8,902 nt of DNA from Nitrososphaeria archaeon (GCA_029775955.1 JARVJW010000185.1:1-8902), one strand, 5' to 3'. Shown: positions 1 through 6,683, numbered from the stretch's first letter. Made by a program: numbers and translations. The notes: generated from the letters alone by a model not told the origin.

Positions 1-19
1 ATAGTGCAGCTGACATACT

Positions 20-40
20 CTCCACCCTAAAGGGTTGGAG
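20..40. repeat. Right-end hairpin of tnpB copy A
   Basis: CTCCACCC (20-27) pairs with GGGTTGGAG (32-40) around a TAAA loop, with one bulged T. Imperfect subterminal hairpins like this are typical of IS200/IS605 ends, where the TnpA tyrosine transposase binds, and they form part of the guide-RNA scaffold of TnpB elements. In copy B the matching place (702-723) keeps only one arm. Confidence 0.5.
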
Positions 41-330
41 GTTCTAAGGTCTCCATCATTCTTGGAGTTGCCTCTTTGGGGGTATCAGTGCTCCCCTTGC
101 ATGTATCCCTGTCTACATGCAATTGACTTCCCATTAAAGGTGGACGCAACGCTATGTTGAATAAAGCGTTTGCATCAGCGTGGTCAACGTGTGCCAATGC
201 ACACATGAATTTCTTTCCTTCCCTTGTCCCTACGTCTCAGCACCGAGAGCACTCTTACGATGTGTTTCTCGGCTCAACGTAGGCAAGTGGAATACCTCCT
301 ATTTTCGCCTTATGTTGAGGCTTTGGTTAT
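27..330 (-). pseudogene. TnpB (OrfB) C-terminal remnant, copy A
   Basis: Read on the minus strand, the frame gives IPLAYVEPRNTS, stop, ECSRC, stop, DVGTREGKKF, then HVDHADANALFNIALRP, and ends at a TAG at 29-27. This is the C-terminal zinc ribbon and last RuvC block of IS200/IS605 TnpB; intact relatives read roughly YVDPxxTSxxCSxCG...F.C..CGHVDHADANAAxNIA. The first CxxC pair survives (ECSRC) but the glycine after it has become a stop, an in-frame TAA sits just upstream, and the second cysteine pair is reduced to one cysteine (CALA). The catalytic aspartate block (DANA) is still readable. The frame continues some 50 residues past FNIALRP into the right end. The upstream three quarters of the gene are absent. 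Confidence 0.75.
40..161. repeat. Left arm of the inverted repeat pair
   Basis: This arm carries two perfect blocks: 40-55 (GGTTCTAAGGTCTCCA) and 142-161 (GGACGCAACGCTATGTTGAA). Their reverse complements are at 691-706 and 622-641. The second block encodes FNIALRP of TnpB and the first overlaps the gene's stop and right end. These stretches stayed identical while the rest diverged. Confidence 0.8.
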
Positions 331-429
331 ATATAAACATATTACAATTTATCCACATCGCAAGCTCAGTGGCTTTTTTTGCTCAAATATTTTGTAACAA
401 AATAGAATGTGATCAAACTTGAAGGGAAT
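331..429. other. AT-rich junction between the two tnpB relics
   Basis: About 100 bases of AT-rich sequence where the two head-to-head relics meet. No coding similarity or hairpin was recognised. An open frame crossing 180-422 on the plus strand is the antisense of tnpB copy A and is not a gene. Confidence 0.4.
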
Positions 430-702
430 AAGGGATGCAAGGACAAGCAGGTATTCCTTGAATAGCTGGTCATTATAGAGCAGATGATAGAATATAAGGA
501 CAGACTAGCCGTTGTCGATTCGTACCACATGTGTGTTCGATGTGGACAGATAGGCTACCATTCAGGAAAGAGTTTCAAGTGCCAGTGTGAGCACGTTGAC
601 CGTGCAGACGAAAACGATTAGTTCAACATAGCGTTGCGTCCGAAGCATATTGCATACGGACACATATTCCTAAAGGGGCAACTACAAGGGTGGAGACCTT
701 AG
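430..702 (+). pseudogene. TnpB (OrfB) C-terminal remnant, copy B
   Basis: The plus-strand frame at 466-702 reads QMIEYKDRLAVVDS, YHMCVRCGQIGYHSGKSFKC, QCEHVDRADEND, stop (619-621), then FNIALRP and on to a TAG at 700-702. This is the TnpB C-terminal domain with both cysteine pairs of the zinc ribbon present (CVRC and CQC, the latter one residue short). A few residues are missing between LAVVD and YHMC compared with family members that read GIPVVYVDPAYTS there, and another stop lies at 463-465. It is a relative of copy A but clearly diverged. Nothing upstream of about 430 is recognisable as TnpB. Confidence 0.72.
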
Positions 703-706
703 AACC
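622..706. repeat. Right arm of the inverted repeat pair
   Basis: This is the partner of the arm at 40-161. The blocks at 622-641 and 691-706 are exact reverse complements of 142-161 and 40-55. The distance between the blocks differs between the arms (86 bases on the left, 49 on the right), showing deletion on this side. Confidence 0.8.
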
Positions 707-740
707 ATTTAAGGCGGAGAGTACATGAGATTTGATAATT

Positions 741-748
741 CTTAAATA
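741..748 (+). promoter_or_regulatory. TATA-like box of the fdrA operon
   Basis: CTTAAATA lies with its centre about 26 bases before the ATG at 770, the usual distance from an archaeal TATA box to the transcription start. This predicts a leaderless mRNA beginning at or next to that ATG. It argues against the upstream in-frame ATG at 761, which would lie before the start of the transcript. The box sits 18 bases beyond the end of the tnpB relic. Confidence 0.5.
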
Positions 749-769
749 TCCAGCCGTAATATGCTTAAT

Positions 770-2302
770 ATGATCTTTTTGGCAAAAATACTGAAAAATG
801 AATACCGAGATTCAGTTTTCTTAATGCGCATAAATGATCAGGTTGAAAGGATGTCAGGCGTAAAAAGAGCCGCGGTCATGATGGGCACTGATGCCAATAA
901 GGACCTCATGAAGGAAGCAGGCCTTTATATAGATCAAGTTAAGGATGCTGGGCCAAACGACCTCGTGATAGTGCTTGAGGCTTATGACAAAGGCTCAGGC
1001 GAAGAAGCGTTAAGCAAGGCGCAGGAACTTACATCTAAGATTGAGAAGGGAACCAGAATTGAAGAAGAACCCTACAGGTCGTTAAGGAGTGCCGTTTCAT
1101 TTGAACCGGACATTGACCTAGTTCTAATTTCAACCCCGGGCGAATATGCTTACAGAGAGGCAATGAGGGCACTCCTGCTTGGAAAGCACGCAATGGTTTT
1201 CAGCAGTAATGTTCCGATAGAAAAGGAAGCAAGGCTGAAAGAGCTTGCAGAAAGGAAAAACCTGCTTTTAATGGGTCCCGATGCCGGCACGGCCATAGTG
1301 GGTGGCGTTGGCCTTGGTTTTTTCAATGTAGTGAAAGAAGGGCCGGTGGGAATTGTGGGTGCGGCTGGAACAGGAATACAAGAGGTGTCTTCTGTGTTGG
1401 GGCTTTCTGGAGTGGGAATATCTGCAGCCATTGGAACAGGTTCTAATGATATTTCAGAAACAATAGGCGGCAAGACAATGCTTATGGGGCTGAGCATGCT
1501 TGACCTGCATACGGAAACAAAAACTATTACAATTATCTCAAAGCCACCAAGCAAATCTGTAGCTGAAAAAGTGATTCAGAGAGCGCATGAAAGCAAAAAA
1601 CCAGTTATATTGAACTTTATTGGGAATGAAGATTTCAGCCAATCCGAAAATGTGGATTTTGCGTTTACCCTTGAGGAAGCAGCTTATAAGAGCTGCCTTA
1701 AGGCAACAGGAAAAGAAATGAAATTGGTTGATTGGGTAAATTCTAATAAGTTAAAGGAGGCATCTGATATGCTGCGGCCTGACCAGATATTTGTCAGGGG
1801 TTTATTTTCAGGTGGCACAATAAACTATGAATCTCAGGCAATTTTTAGGAAGGCAGGAAGGTCAGTGTGGTCAAATTCGCCTCTGGACAAATCAAAGAAA
1901 ATTGGGGGATTTGATAGTTCAAGGGAGGACACTTTCATTGACATGGGCTCTGAAGAATACGTAAGAGGGGTACCACATCCGATGATTGATTTTAGATTTA
2001 GAAAAGAGAGGATTATAAAGGAGGCACAGGATAAATCAGTTGGTGTGATATTGCTGGACATAATTTTAGGATACGGCGCGAACATGGATCCTGCATCAGA
2101 GGTAGTGGAGTCAGTGAGCAAAGCTAGGTCAATTAATAAAAGTTTAGTATTTATATCGTCAATAGTTGGAACTGAAAGCGACCCACAGGGCATCAACAAG
2201 CAGGTAAAAACACTCACGGAAGCGGGCATCATTGTAACTCCTACAAGCGCAAGGGCAGCAGATATAGCGCTAAAAATTATAGAGAGAAGGTGGAAGGCAT
2301 GA
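770..2302 (+). CDS. fdrA: FdrA family protein (AllF-like, succinyl-CoA synthetase-fold)
   Basis: This cytosolic protein of 510 residues matches E. coli FdrA over its whole length; that protein has about 555. FdrA has the fold of succinyl-CoA synthetase alpha (CoA-binding Rossmann domain plus ligase domain). In E. coli it has been reported, as AllF, to be one of three subunits of oxamate carbamoyltransferase, which splits oxalurate to oxamate and carbamoyl phosphate at the end of allantoin breakdown. Visible blocks are DSV near residue 15, VMMGTDANK near 36-44, MGPDAGT at 168-174, GIVGAAGTG at 194-202, ISKPP near 256, GLFSGGT at 344-350, VPHPMID at 401-407, LLDIILGYGANMDPA at 428-442 and VGTESDP at 466-472. 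I prefer the start at 770 because it fits the family N-terminus and the TATA spacing; an ATG at 761 would add three residues. The stop overlaps the next start (ATGA). Family is firm, substrate is not. Confidence 0.88.
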   Translation: MIFLAKILKNEYRDSVFLMRINDQVERMSGVKRAAVMMGTDANKDLMKEAGLYIDQVKDAGPNDLVIVLEAYDKGSGEEALSKAQELTSKIEKGTRIEEEPYRSLRSAVSFEPDIDLVLISTPGEYAYREAMRALLLGKHAMVFSSNVPIEKEARLKELAERKNLLLMGPDAGTAIVGGVGLGFFNVVKEGPVGIVGAAGTGIQEVSSVLGLSGVGISAAIGTGSNDISETIGGKTMLMGLSMLDLHTETKTITIISKPPSKSVAEKVIQRAHESKKPVILNFIGNEDFSQSENVDFAFTLEEAAYKSCLKATGKEMKLVDWVNSNKLKEASDMLRPDQIFVRGLFSGGTINYESQAIFRKAGRSVWSNSPLDKSKKIGGFDSSREDTFIDMGSEEYVRGVPHPMIDFRFRKERIIKEAQDKSVGVILLDIILGYGANMDPASEVVESVSKARSINKSLVFISSIVGTESDPQGINKQVKTLTEAGIIVTPTSARAADIALKIIERRWKA

Positions 2303-3699
2303 GCTATAGCATAATAGGCAAAAAGGTCAAAGTTGCAAGCGTCGGCTTGGATAGTTTCTTTAATGACCTTAAGAGCGAGGGAGCTGATGCAGTTAAGGTT
2401 GATTGGAAACCACCTGCGGGGGGGACTCCTGCAGCGCTTAAAGTGTTAGAAGACCTAGAGAGCGAGGATGTGGATCAGGCTAACTCAAGAGCAATAAGTG
2501 AAATATTAAGTGCTGAGCCCAAGTTAGTTGGAATGGCAATTGCAAAGGAAGTAATTCCAGAGTTAAATGGAATGTCCCTGTCTCATGCAGGACCTCCAAT
2601 TAAATGGGAAAGGATGTCAGGGCCAATGAAAGGTGCCATAATAGGGGCAGCAATATACGAGGGCTGGATAAAGAATGAATCGGAAATAAATGAGCTGATA
2701 AATGGAGAGAAAATAAAATTCATAGCCGATCATGACATTTCAACTGTAGGGCCAATGGCCGGAGTAATATCGCCCAGTATGCCAGTTTACATAGTGCAGA
2801 ACGCAAAATCAGGGAACAGGGCATATTCCAATTTTAATGAAGGTGTCGGGAAGGTCCTCAGATATGGGGCTTATGGGAAGGAAGTTATAGACAGGCTTAA
2901 CTGGATGAAAGACACACTGTATCCGATTTTTAAAGAAAGCCTCTCTAAAATTGGACCGCTCAGCCTGAAACCGATAATGTCTCAATCGCTGCAAATGGGC
3001 GATGAGTTACATACAAGAAATGTTGCAAGCACGTTACTACTCATTAAGGAAATGGCACCGTACATGACAGGCGGTGGCTTCACTTCAAGCCAGATATCTC
3101 AGGCAATTTCATTTATGGGCAGTAATAACCTTTTCTTCCTCAACCTAGCTATGGCTGCAGGCAAGGTTACCATGGATGCTGCTTCTGGAATTAACAAAAG
3201 CACTATAGTAACTGCATTAACCCGTAATGGGACAGATTTTGGGATAAAGGTTAGCGGGCTAGGCAAAGAATGGTTCACCGCGCCAGCCCCTGTGCCAAAG
3301 ACGCTTTTCTTCCCTGGATTTAAAGAAGGTGATGCAAATCCAGACATAGGAGATAGCGCAATAATGGAAACAAACGGGTTTGGGGCGTTCTCATCAGCAG
3401 CATCTCCTGCAGTAACACAAGTTGTTGGCTCATCTGTTTCAGAAGCGGTTAGGGTAACCAGAATGATGTATGAAATAACCGCTGTCAGGGACAAAAGTTT
3501 TCCAATACCTGCGCTTAACTTTGAGGGCATACCCAGAGGCATAGACCTGAGGTTGGTCATGGAAACCAGTATATCACCAAAGATTAATACTGGAGTCGCG
3601 CATAGGTTGCCTGGTATGGGAACGGTAGGATTTGGCATTGTAGACGCTCCACTTGGCGCATTTGAGAAAGCTTTACAAAAGTTTGGGCAGATTGTATGA
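2299..3699 (+). CDS. ylbE: DUF1116 protein (YlbE/AllG-like, FdrA partner)
   Basis: This 466-residue protein belongs to the DUF1116 (YlbE) family, whose E. coli member AllG works with FdrA/AllF and AllH in oxamate carbamoyltransferase. The N-terminus (VASVGLDSFFNDLKSEGADAV, then VDWKPPAGG near residues 35-42) is typical of the family, as are LSHAGPPIKWERMSGPMKGA near 94-113, the segment DHDISTVGPMAG near 145-156, and a glycine-rich C-terminus ending in a TGVAHR block with GTVGFGIVDAPLG. I chose the ATG at 2299: it forms an ATGA overlap with the fdrA stop and has a purine-rich GGTGG at 2289-2293 before it. A GTG at 2290 would add three residues. The third subunit (AllH, DUF2877) and a carbamate kinase are not in this window, so the reaction may differ or the partners may lie elsewhere. 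Confidence 0.85.
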   Translation: MSYSIIGKKVKVASVGLDSFFNDLKSEGADAVKVDWKPPAGGTPAALKVLEDLESEDVDQANSRAISEILSAEPKLVGMAIAKEVIPELNGMSLSHAGPPIKWERMSGPMKGAIIGAAIYEGWIKNESEINELINGEKIKFIADHDISTVGPMAGVISPSMPVYIVQNAKSGNRAYSNFNEGVGKVLRYGAYGKEVIDRLNWMKDTLYPIFKESLSKIGPLSLKPIMSQSLQMGDELHTRNVASTLLLIKEMAPYMTGGGFTSSQISQAISFMGSNNLFFLNLAMAAGKVTMDAASGINKSTIVTALTRNGTDFGIKVSGLGKEWFTAPAPVPKTLFFPGFKEGDANPDIGDSAIMETNGFGAFSSAASPAVTQVVGSSVSEAVRVTRMMYEITAVRDKSFPIPALNFEGIPRGIDLRLVMETSISPKINTGVAHRLPGMGTVGFGIVDAPLGAFEKALQKFGQIV

Positions 3700-4049
3700 A
3701 CTTTAAAATGTCCATACTGATCAGAACTGACCTTAAAATGGGAAGAGGTAAGATGGTGGCCCAAGGTGCACATGCAGCAGTGGGTGCAGCTATGGAATCA
3801 TTGAAGAGGAAAAAAGAGTGGTTTGAACAGTGGGAGAGTGAGGGTGCGGCAAAGATAGCGCTGAAAGTTGAATCTATTGAAGAATTAATGCAGTTAATCC
3901 AAAAAGCAAGAAGTCTGGGAATAACGTGCTTTACTGTGGCTGACATGGGTTTGACACAGGTGAAACCGGGCACTATAACAGCAGGCGCAATAGGGCCAGC
4001 ACCAGAAAATTTAGTTGATCAAGTAACTGGAAAGTTAAAGCTGCTATGA
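3696..4049 (+). CDS. pth2: Peptidyl-tRNA hydrolase, Pth2 type
   Basis: Pth2 cuts the ester bond between a prematurely released peptide and its tRNA, recycling tRNA in the cytosol. The 117-residue protein has the full length of the archaeal/eukaryotic family. The hallmark N-terminal motif DLKMGRGKMVAQGAHAA (residues 12-28) includes the conserved Lys19, Gln23 and His26. The second motif, ADMGLTQVKPGTIT (82-95), carries Asp83, and the C-terminus has AIGPAP and ends TGKLKLL, as in relatives. The start overlaps the DUF1116 stop by ATGA; a second in-frame ATG at 3708 is possible and would drop four residues. It is linked by the same kind of overlap to truD downstream, so it should be co-translated with both neighbours. 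Confidence 0.95.
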   Translation: MNFKMSILIRTDLKMGRGKMVAQGAHAAVGAAMESLKRKKEWFEQWESEGAAKIALKVESIEELMQLIQKARSLGITCFTVADMGLTQVKPGTITAGAIGPAPENLVDQVTGKLKLL

Positions 4050-5038
4050 TTCCCGGCGCATCGTCCAGGACTTTAAACCCTTACTTATTAAGTGGAAAAA
4101 TTAGGGTCCTACCTGAGGATTTTACAGTAGCTGAAGTTATAAAAAAAGGGATAGACTTTGAAAATGGGAAGCATCTGCTTGGTGTTGTGGAAAAGAAAGG
4201 GGTAGACCACAGTGTAGTTGTCAGGCTGCTTGGGGGTTCAGCAAATTACCTTGGGATCAAGGATAAGGATGCGCTAGCATATTTTTTTGTTTCATTTAAG
4301 CGGGTTAAGGTAAATGAATTCAGCGCAGAAGGGATTAAACTCAGGGTCGTTGGAAAAACCAAAAAAATGCTAGGGAGAAGGATGTTGCTGGGAAATGCAT
4401 TCAGGATAAATATAAAATCGTGCGACTGTAATCCTTTTTCGTTTGAATATTGGAAAAACATAATGAAGTCATGGCATGTCCCGAATTACTATGGGCCACA
4501 GAGATTTGCGTCCAATAACCTGAATATTGGGCGGGCAATTGTAAACAGGAATTTTTCCGAAGCTGACGAATTGATTGCTGCTGACGGCCATGGGGGATTA
4601 AAAATTGTTCCACTTTGGCTGAAAAAATTTTACGTGCAATCTTACCAATCTTTTCTCTTTAACAGGGAAGTTGCAAAGGTAATAGATGGGGAAATTAAAG
4701 GCCAATCAAAGAGTATAGATATAAATGAACCACCAGTTTTTAAAGGTCAAACTGATGCGGGTTACCTTGCTGGATATGGGTTCAGGGACTTTGGAGATAA
4801 GTACTCCAAGTCGTTAATAGAAGTGGCAAGAGAAGAGGGGATAAAATTTAGGCAATTTTACATAGATGAGATGCCTGAACTGAGTCAGGAGGGGGGAATA
4901 AGGCCTGCAGGACTCCCGGCTTCACTGGTCAGTTATTCAATTAACAACAATGGTGATAACGCAACTGTAAGGTTTGTACTGAACAGGGGTAGCTATGCCA
5001 CAGTTGCACTGAGAGAACTTCTGATTGAGAACGCATGA
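4046..5038 (+). CDS. truD: tRNA pseudouridine synthase TruD
   Basis: TruD (Pus7 family) converts uridine 13 of certain tRNAs to pseudouridine. The 330-residue protein starts with the family's substrate-binding entry RVLPEDFTVAEV (20-31) and has motif I as YLGIKDKDALA (68-78), where Asp73 is the expected catalytic residue. NYYGPQRF at 147-154 is the classic TruD signature, and NRGSYATVALREL near the C-terminus is the other. Archaeal TruD proteins are usually around 400 residues, so this one is compact, presumably because the inserted TRUD domain is trimmed; the catalytic motifs are complete. Its start overlaps the pth2 stop by ATGA. It is the last gene of the four-gene operon and is followed at once by T tracts. 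Confidence 0.93.
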   Translation: MIPGASSRTLNPYLLSGKIRVLPEDFTVAEVIKKGIDFENGKHLLGVVEKKGVDHSVVVRLLGGSANYLGIKDKDALAYFFVSFKRVKVNEFSAEGIKLRVVGKTKKMLGRRMLLGNAFRINIKSCDCNPFSFEYWKNIMKSWHVPNYYGPQRFASNNLNIGRAIVNRNFSEADELIAADGHGGLKIVPLWLKKFYVQSYQSFLFNREVAKVIDGEIKGQSKSIDINEPPVFKGQTDAGYLAGYGFRDFGDKYSKSLIEVAREEGIKFRQFYIDEMPELSQEGGIRPAGLPASLVSYSINNNGDNATVRFVLNRGSYATVALRELLIENA

Positions 5039-5052
5039 TTTTTACATTTTTT
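5039..5052 (+). terminator. Poly-T terminator after truD
   Basis: T5 (5039-5043) and T6 (5047-5052) directly follow the truD stop codon. Archaeal RNA polymerase stops at such T runs without needing a hairpin, and the next gene has its own TATA-like box. Confidence 0.5.
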
Positions 5053-5072
5053 AGCAATATTAAAATAAAAAG

Positions 5073-5080
5073 CTTAATAT
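5073..5080 (+). promoter_or_regulatory. TATA-like box of the coiled-coil gene
   Basis: CTTAATAT is centred about 26 bases before the ATG at 5103, which would give a leaderless or nearly leaderless transcript. It resembles the box before fdrA (CTTAAATA) in both sequence and spacing. Confidence 0.45.
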
Positions 5081-5083
5081 TAA

Positions 5084-5095
5084 CCTTTGCAAAGG
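5084..5095. promoter_or_regulatory. 12-base perfect palindrome CCTTTGCAAAGG
   Basis: A perfect 12-base palindrome lies between the TATA-like box and the start codon of the coiled-coil gene. A dimeric repressor bound here would block transcription. It may be chance; the role is inferred from position only. Confidence 0.3.
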
Positions 5096-5102
5096 AACAG
5101 GT

Positions 5103-5606
5103 ATGAAGTTACCGTGGACTCATAATAAATCACAACTAGCATTTGAATCTGAGCTAGAGGATACAAAAAAGAAATTAAAATCTCTAAAGTTTGAAAGGGA
5201 CTTGCTTTCCCAGATGATACTTCGGGTTTATGAATCAAGGGATATAGATGAGGAAGATAAGAAGTACCTGCTAAACAAGTACAAATTATCGTTAAAAGAG
5301 CTTGAATCGCAGATAAGTACTTATTCGGCAATGGTAGAGGTGCGGGAGCTTGAAAATGCAAGAGAGGAATTGGTCAACCTCTTCAATAGCAAGATATCCC
5401 AAATAGATAAAAGAATAGATGAGCTAAGTAAAACTTTGAGTGGAATATCTGCAGTTAATCAAATAAAGGTTGAAGAACAGCCAACAATGGAAAAAAAGGA
5501 AAAACCAAAGGCTGAAAAGGCTGAAAAGGAGGAAGACAAACTTGAGGAACTTTATAAGGAAGTAAATACAGTCCTTGAAAAGCTTGAGCAGATTGAAATA
5601 CAATAA
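5103..5606 (+). CDS. Coiled-coil protein of unknown function
   Basis: I do not recognise this 167-residue protein as a named family. Residues about 12-112 are rich in Leu, Glu, Lys and Ser with heptad-like spacing, suggesting two or three long helices forming a coiled coil (a hairpin turn is likely near DIDEEDKK, 47-54). Residues 130-146 are an almost pure Lys/Glu/Ala linker (KKEKPKAEKAEKEE), and 147-165 look like another amphipathic helix. There is no signal peptide, membrane segment or cysteine. A short purine-rich AAGGAACAGG precedes the ATG. It has its own promoter-like box and stands between the truD operon and inositol-phosphate synthase. A structural or scaffold role is possible but nothing here shows it. 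Confidence 0.75.
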   Translation: MKLPWTHNKSQLAFESELEDTKKKLKSLKFERDLLSQMILRVYESRDIDEEDKKYLLNKYKLSLKELESQISTYSAMVEVRELENAREELVNLFNSKISQIDKRIDELSKTLSGISAVNQIKVEEQPTMEKKEKPKAEKAEKEEDKLEELYKEVNTVLEKLEQIEIQ

Positions 5607-5625
5607 CTTGGTAAATATTCAACGG

Positions 5626-5642
5626 TTAAATAATATTTTATA
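5626..5642 (+). promoter_or_regulatory. AT-rich promoter region of inositol-phosphate synthase
   Basis: TTAAATAATATTTTATA ends 24 bases before the ATG at 5667 and contains one or two possible TATA boxes. It overlaps the inverted repeat TAGCA/TGCTA (5641-5645 and 5652-5656), which could be an operator. Confidence 0.4.
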
Positions 5643-5666
5643 GCATGCATGTGCTAAGGTAGTGCA

Positions 5667-6683
5667 ATGTCAAAAATTAAAGTAGCGTTAGTTGGGTTTG
5701 GAAATGCTGGCATATACCTTATTAATGGGATTTACAATTTAAAGGCCAATTTATGGCATAAAACTGTTGGCGGACTAACCAACAAAGATATAGAAGTGGT
5801 TGGAGCATTTGACATTGATTCCAAAAAGGTTGGTAAAACTGTAAAAAATATTGCAGGGGTTGGTCCTGATATAGAGATACTTCCATCTTTGTCCTTTAAT
5901 GAGGAAGTGGGAAGGGAGATTGCCGGTAAAATTAAAATAAGCAAAGCAGAATCTAGCGAAGTGGAAAAACAGATAAAAAGAATGTCACCAGATATAATCC
6001 TGAACTTGATGAGCTCAGGGCAGGACAGGGCAACGACAGAAATAGCTAAAATATCATCAAATATTGGGTGTTCATTTATAAATGCCACGCCAACACTTCT
6101 TATTAATCAGCTAAACCTGATTTCTGCTTTTAAGAATTCAAAGAGCATAATTGCTGGAGACGACCTTCAGAGTCAGATAGGTGGCACATGGCTGCACAGG
6201 GTCATGCTAATGGCTTTTAAAAAGTGGGGCACAAGCATAATCAAATCCTATCAGCTTGATGTTGGGGGCTCGTTAGAGACGCTTAACACGCTTGATGAAA
6301 GAATAAGGGGAAAAAAGAAAGAAGTTAAGGGAAAGGCTGTAGCTGGCGAGGATTTGCGCTCAACGGTTGTTGCAGGCACAACAGATTATATACCGTTCTT
6401 GGAAGATTGGAGAGTAAGCCATTTTTATATGGAAATAAATGGCCCTTTAAATGAAAAATTTACAATTGATGCAGAATACAAAACAAGAGACGGTCCAAAT
6501 GCATTAAATGTAATGCTTGACGTGGTGCGTGCAGTTGCTTATGAAAGGTCGCAGGGCATTTATGGTACAGTTAAAGCAATAAACTCTTATGGTTTTAAGA
6601 GCCACAGCGAGGATATAGATATATTTTCATCACTTGAAGTATTTGAAAGGAAATATGTCAATGAAAGCAGGTCTCAAGCGTAA
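5667..6683 (+). CDS. ino1: myo-Inositol-1-phosphate synthase (inositol-3-phosphate synthase)
   Basis: This enzyme turns glucose 6-phosphate into myo-inositol phosphate with bound NAD as internal redox cofactor. In archaea the product goes into archaetidylinositol lipids and, in some, soluble inositol solutes. The 338 residues begin with a Rossmann nucleotide-binding site, GFGNAG at 10-15, followed by an acidic strand end AFDID at 47-51. The family signatures follow: GDDLQSQIGGTW at 164-175, SYQLDVGG at 194-201, a lysine-rich loop around 216-225, IPFLEDWRV at 242-250 and DGPNALNVMLDVVRA at 275-289. The length is slightly below the usual 350-390 of the archaeal/actinobacterial class. An AAGGT at 5656-5660 may serve as ribosome binding site. 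It appears to be its own transcription unit; no lipid synthase gene is next to it. Confidence 0.9.
   Translation: MSKIKVALVGFGNAGIYLINGIYNLKANLWHKTVGGLTNKDIEVVGAFDIDSKKVGKTVKNIAGVGPDIEILPSLSFNEEVGREIAGKIKISKAESSEVEKQIKRMSPDIILNLMSSGQDRATTEIAKISSNIGCSFINATPTLLINQLNLISAFKNSKSIIAGDDLQSQIGGTWLHRVMLMAFKKWGTSIIKSYQLDVGGSLETLNTLDERIRGKKKEVKGKAVAGEDLRSTVVAGTTDYIPFLEDWRVSHFYMEINGPLNEKFTIDAEYKTRDGPNALNVMLDVVRAVAYERSQGIYGTVKAINSYGFKSHSEDIDIFSSLEVFERKYVNESRSQA

Larger units (their letters stand above)
16..723. mobile_element. Head-to-head relic of two IS200/IS605-type tnpB 3' ends
   Basis: This block is nearly symmetrical. On the minus strand from about 330 down to 27, and on the plus strand from about 430 up to 702, one reads the C-terminal zinc-ribbon end of a TnpB (OrfB) protein, each followed by a similar right-end sequence. 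Two inverted matches tie the halves together: 20 bases at 142-161 and 622-641, and 16 bases at 40-55 and 691-706. An outer TACTCTCC at 16-23 pairs with GGAGAGTA at 716-723. The 5' parts of both tnpB genes and any tnpA are missing. The two copies differ a lot between the conserved blocks, so this is not a recent perfect palindrome. More likely two related elements met head to head and lost their middles, or it is a non-autonomous palindromic derivative. No part can encode a working protein. Confidence 0.75.

Noticed and set aside
180..422. 80-codon open frame on the plus strand
   Set aside because: It is antisense to the tnpB copy A remnant, whose zinc-ribbon residues are readable on the minus strand; no ribosome site and no recognisable protein.
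1150..1554. Long minus-strand open frames inside fdrA (also 1834-2232)
   Set aside because: They are shadows of a well-conserved FdrA coding region; composition is serine/proline/isoleucine-rich, as antisense frames usually are.
2290..2298. GTG start for the DUF1116 gene
   Set aside because: The ATG at 2299 overlaps the fdrA stop in the same ATGA pattern as the next two junctions and has the GGTGG at a suitable distance.
3099..3973. Minus-strand open frames of 224 and 129 codons over ylbE and pth2
   Set aside because: Both lie opposite conserved genes with clear motifs and have no family resemblance.
5080..5361. Minus-strand open frame over the coiled-coil gene, and 5732-6088 over the inositol-phosphate synthase
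   Set aside because: Shadow frames; the plus-strand genes have promoter, start site and (for the synthase) clear motifs.
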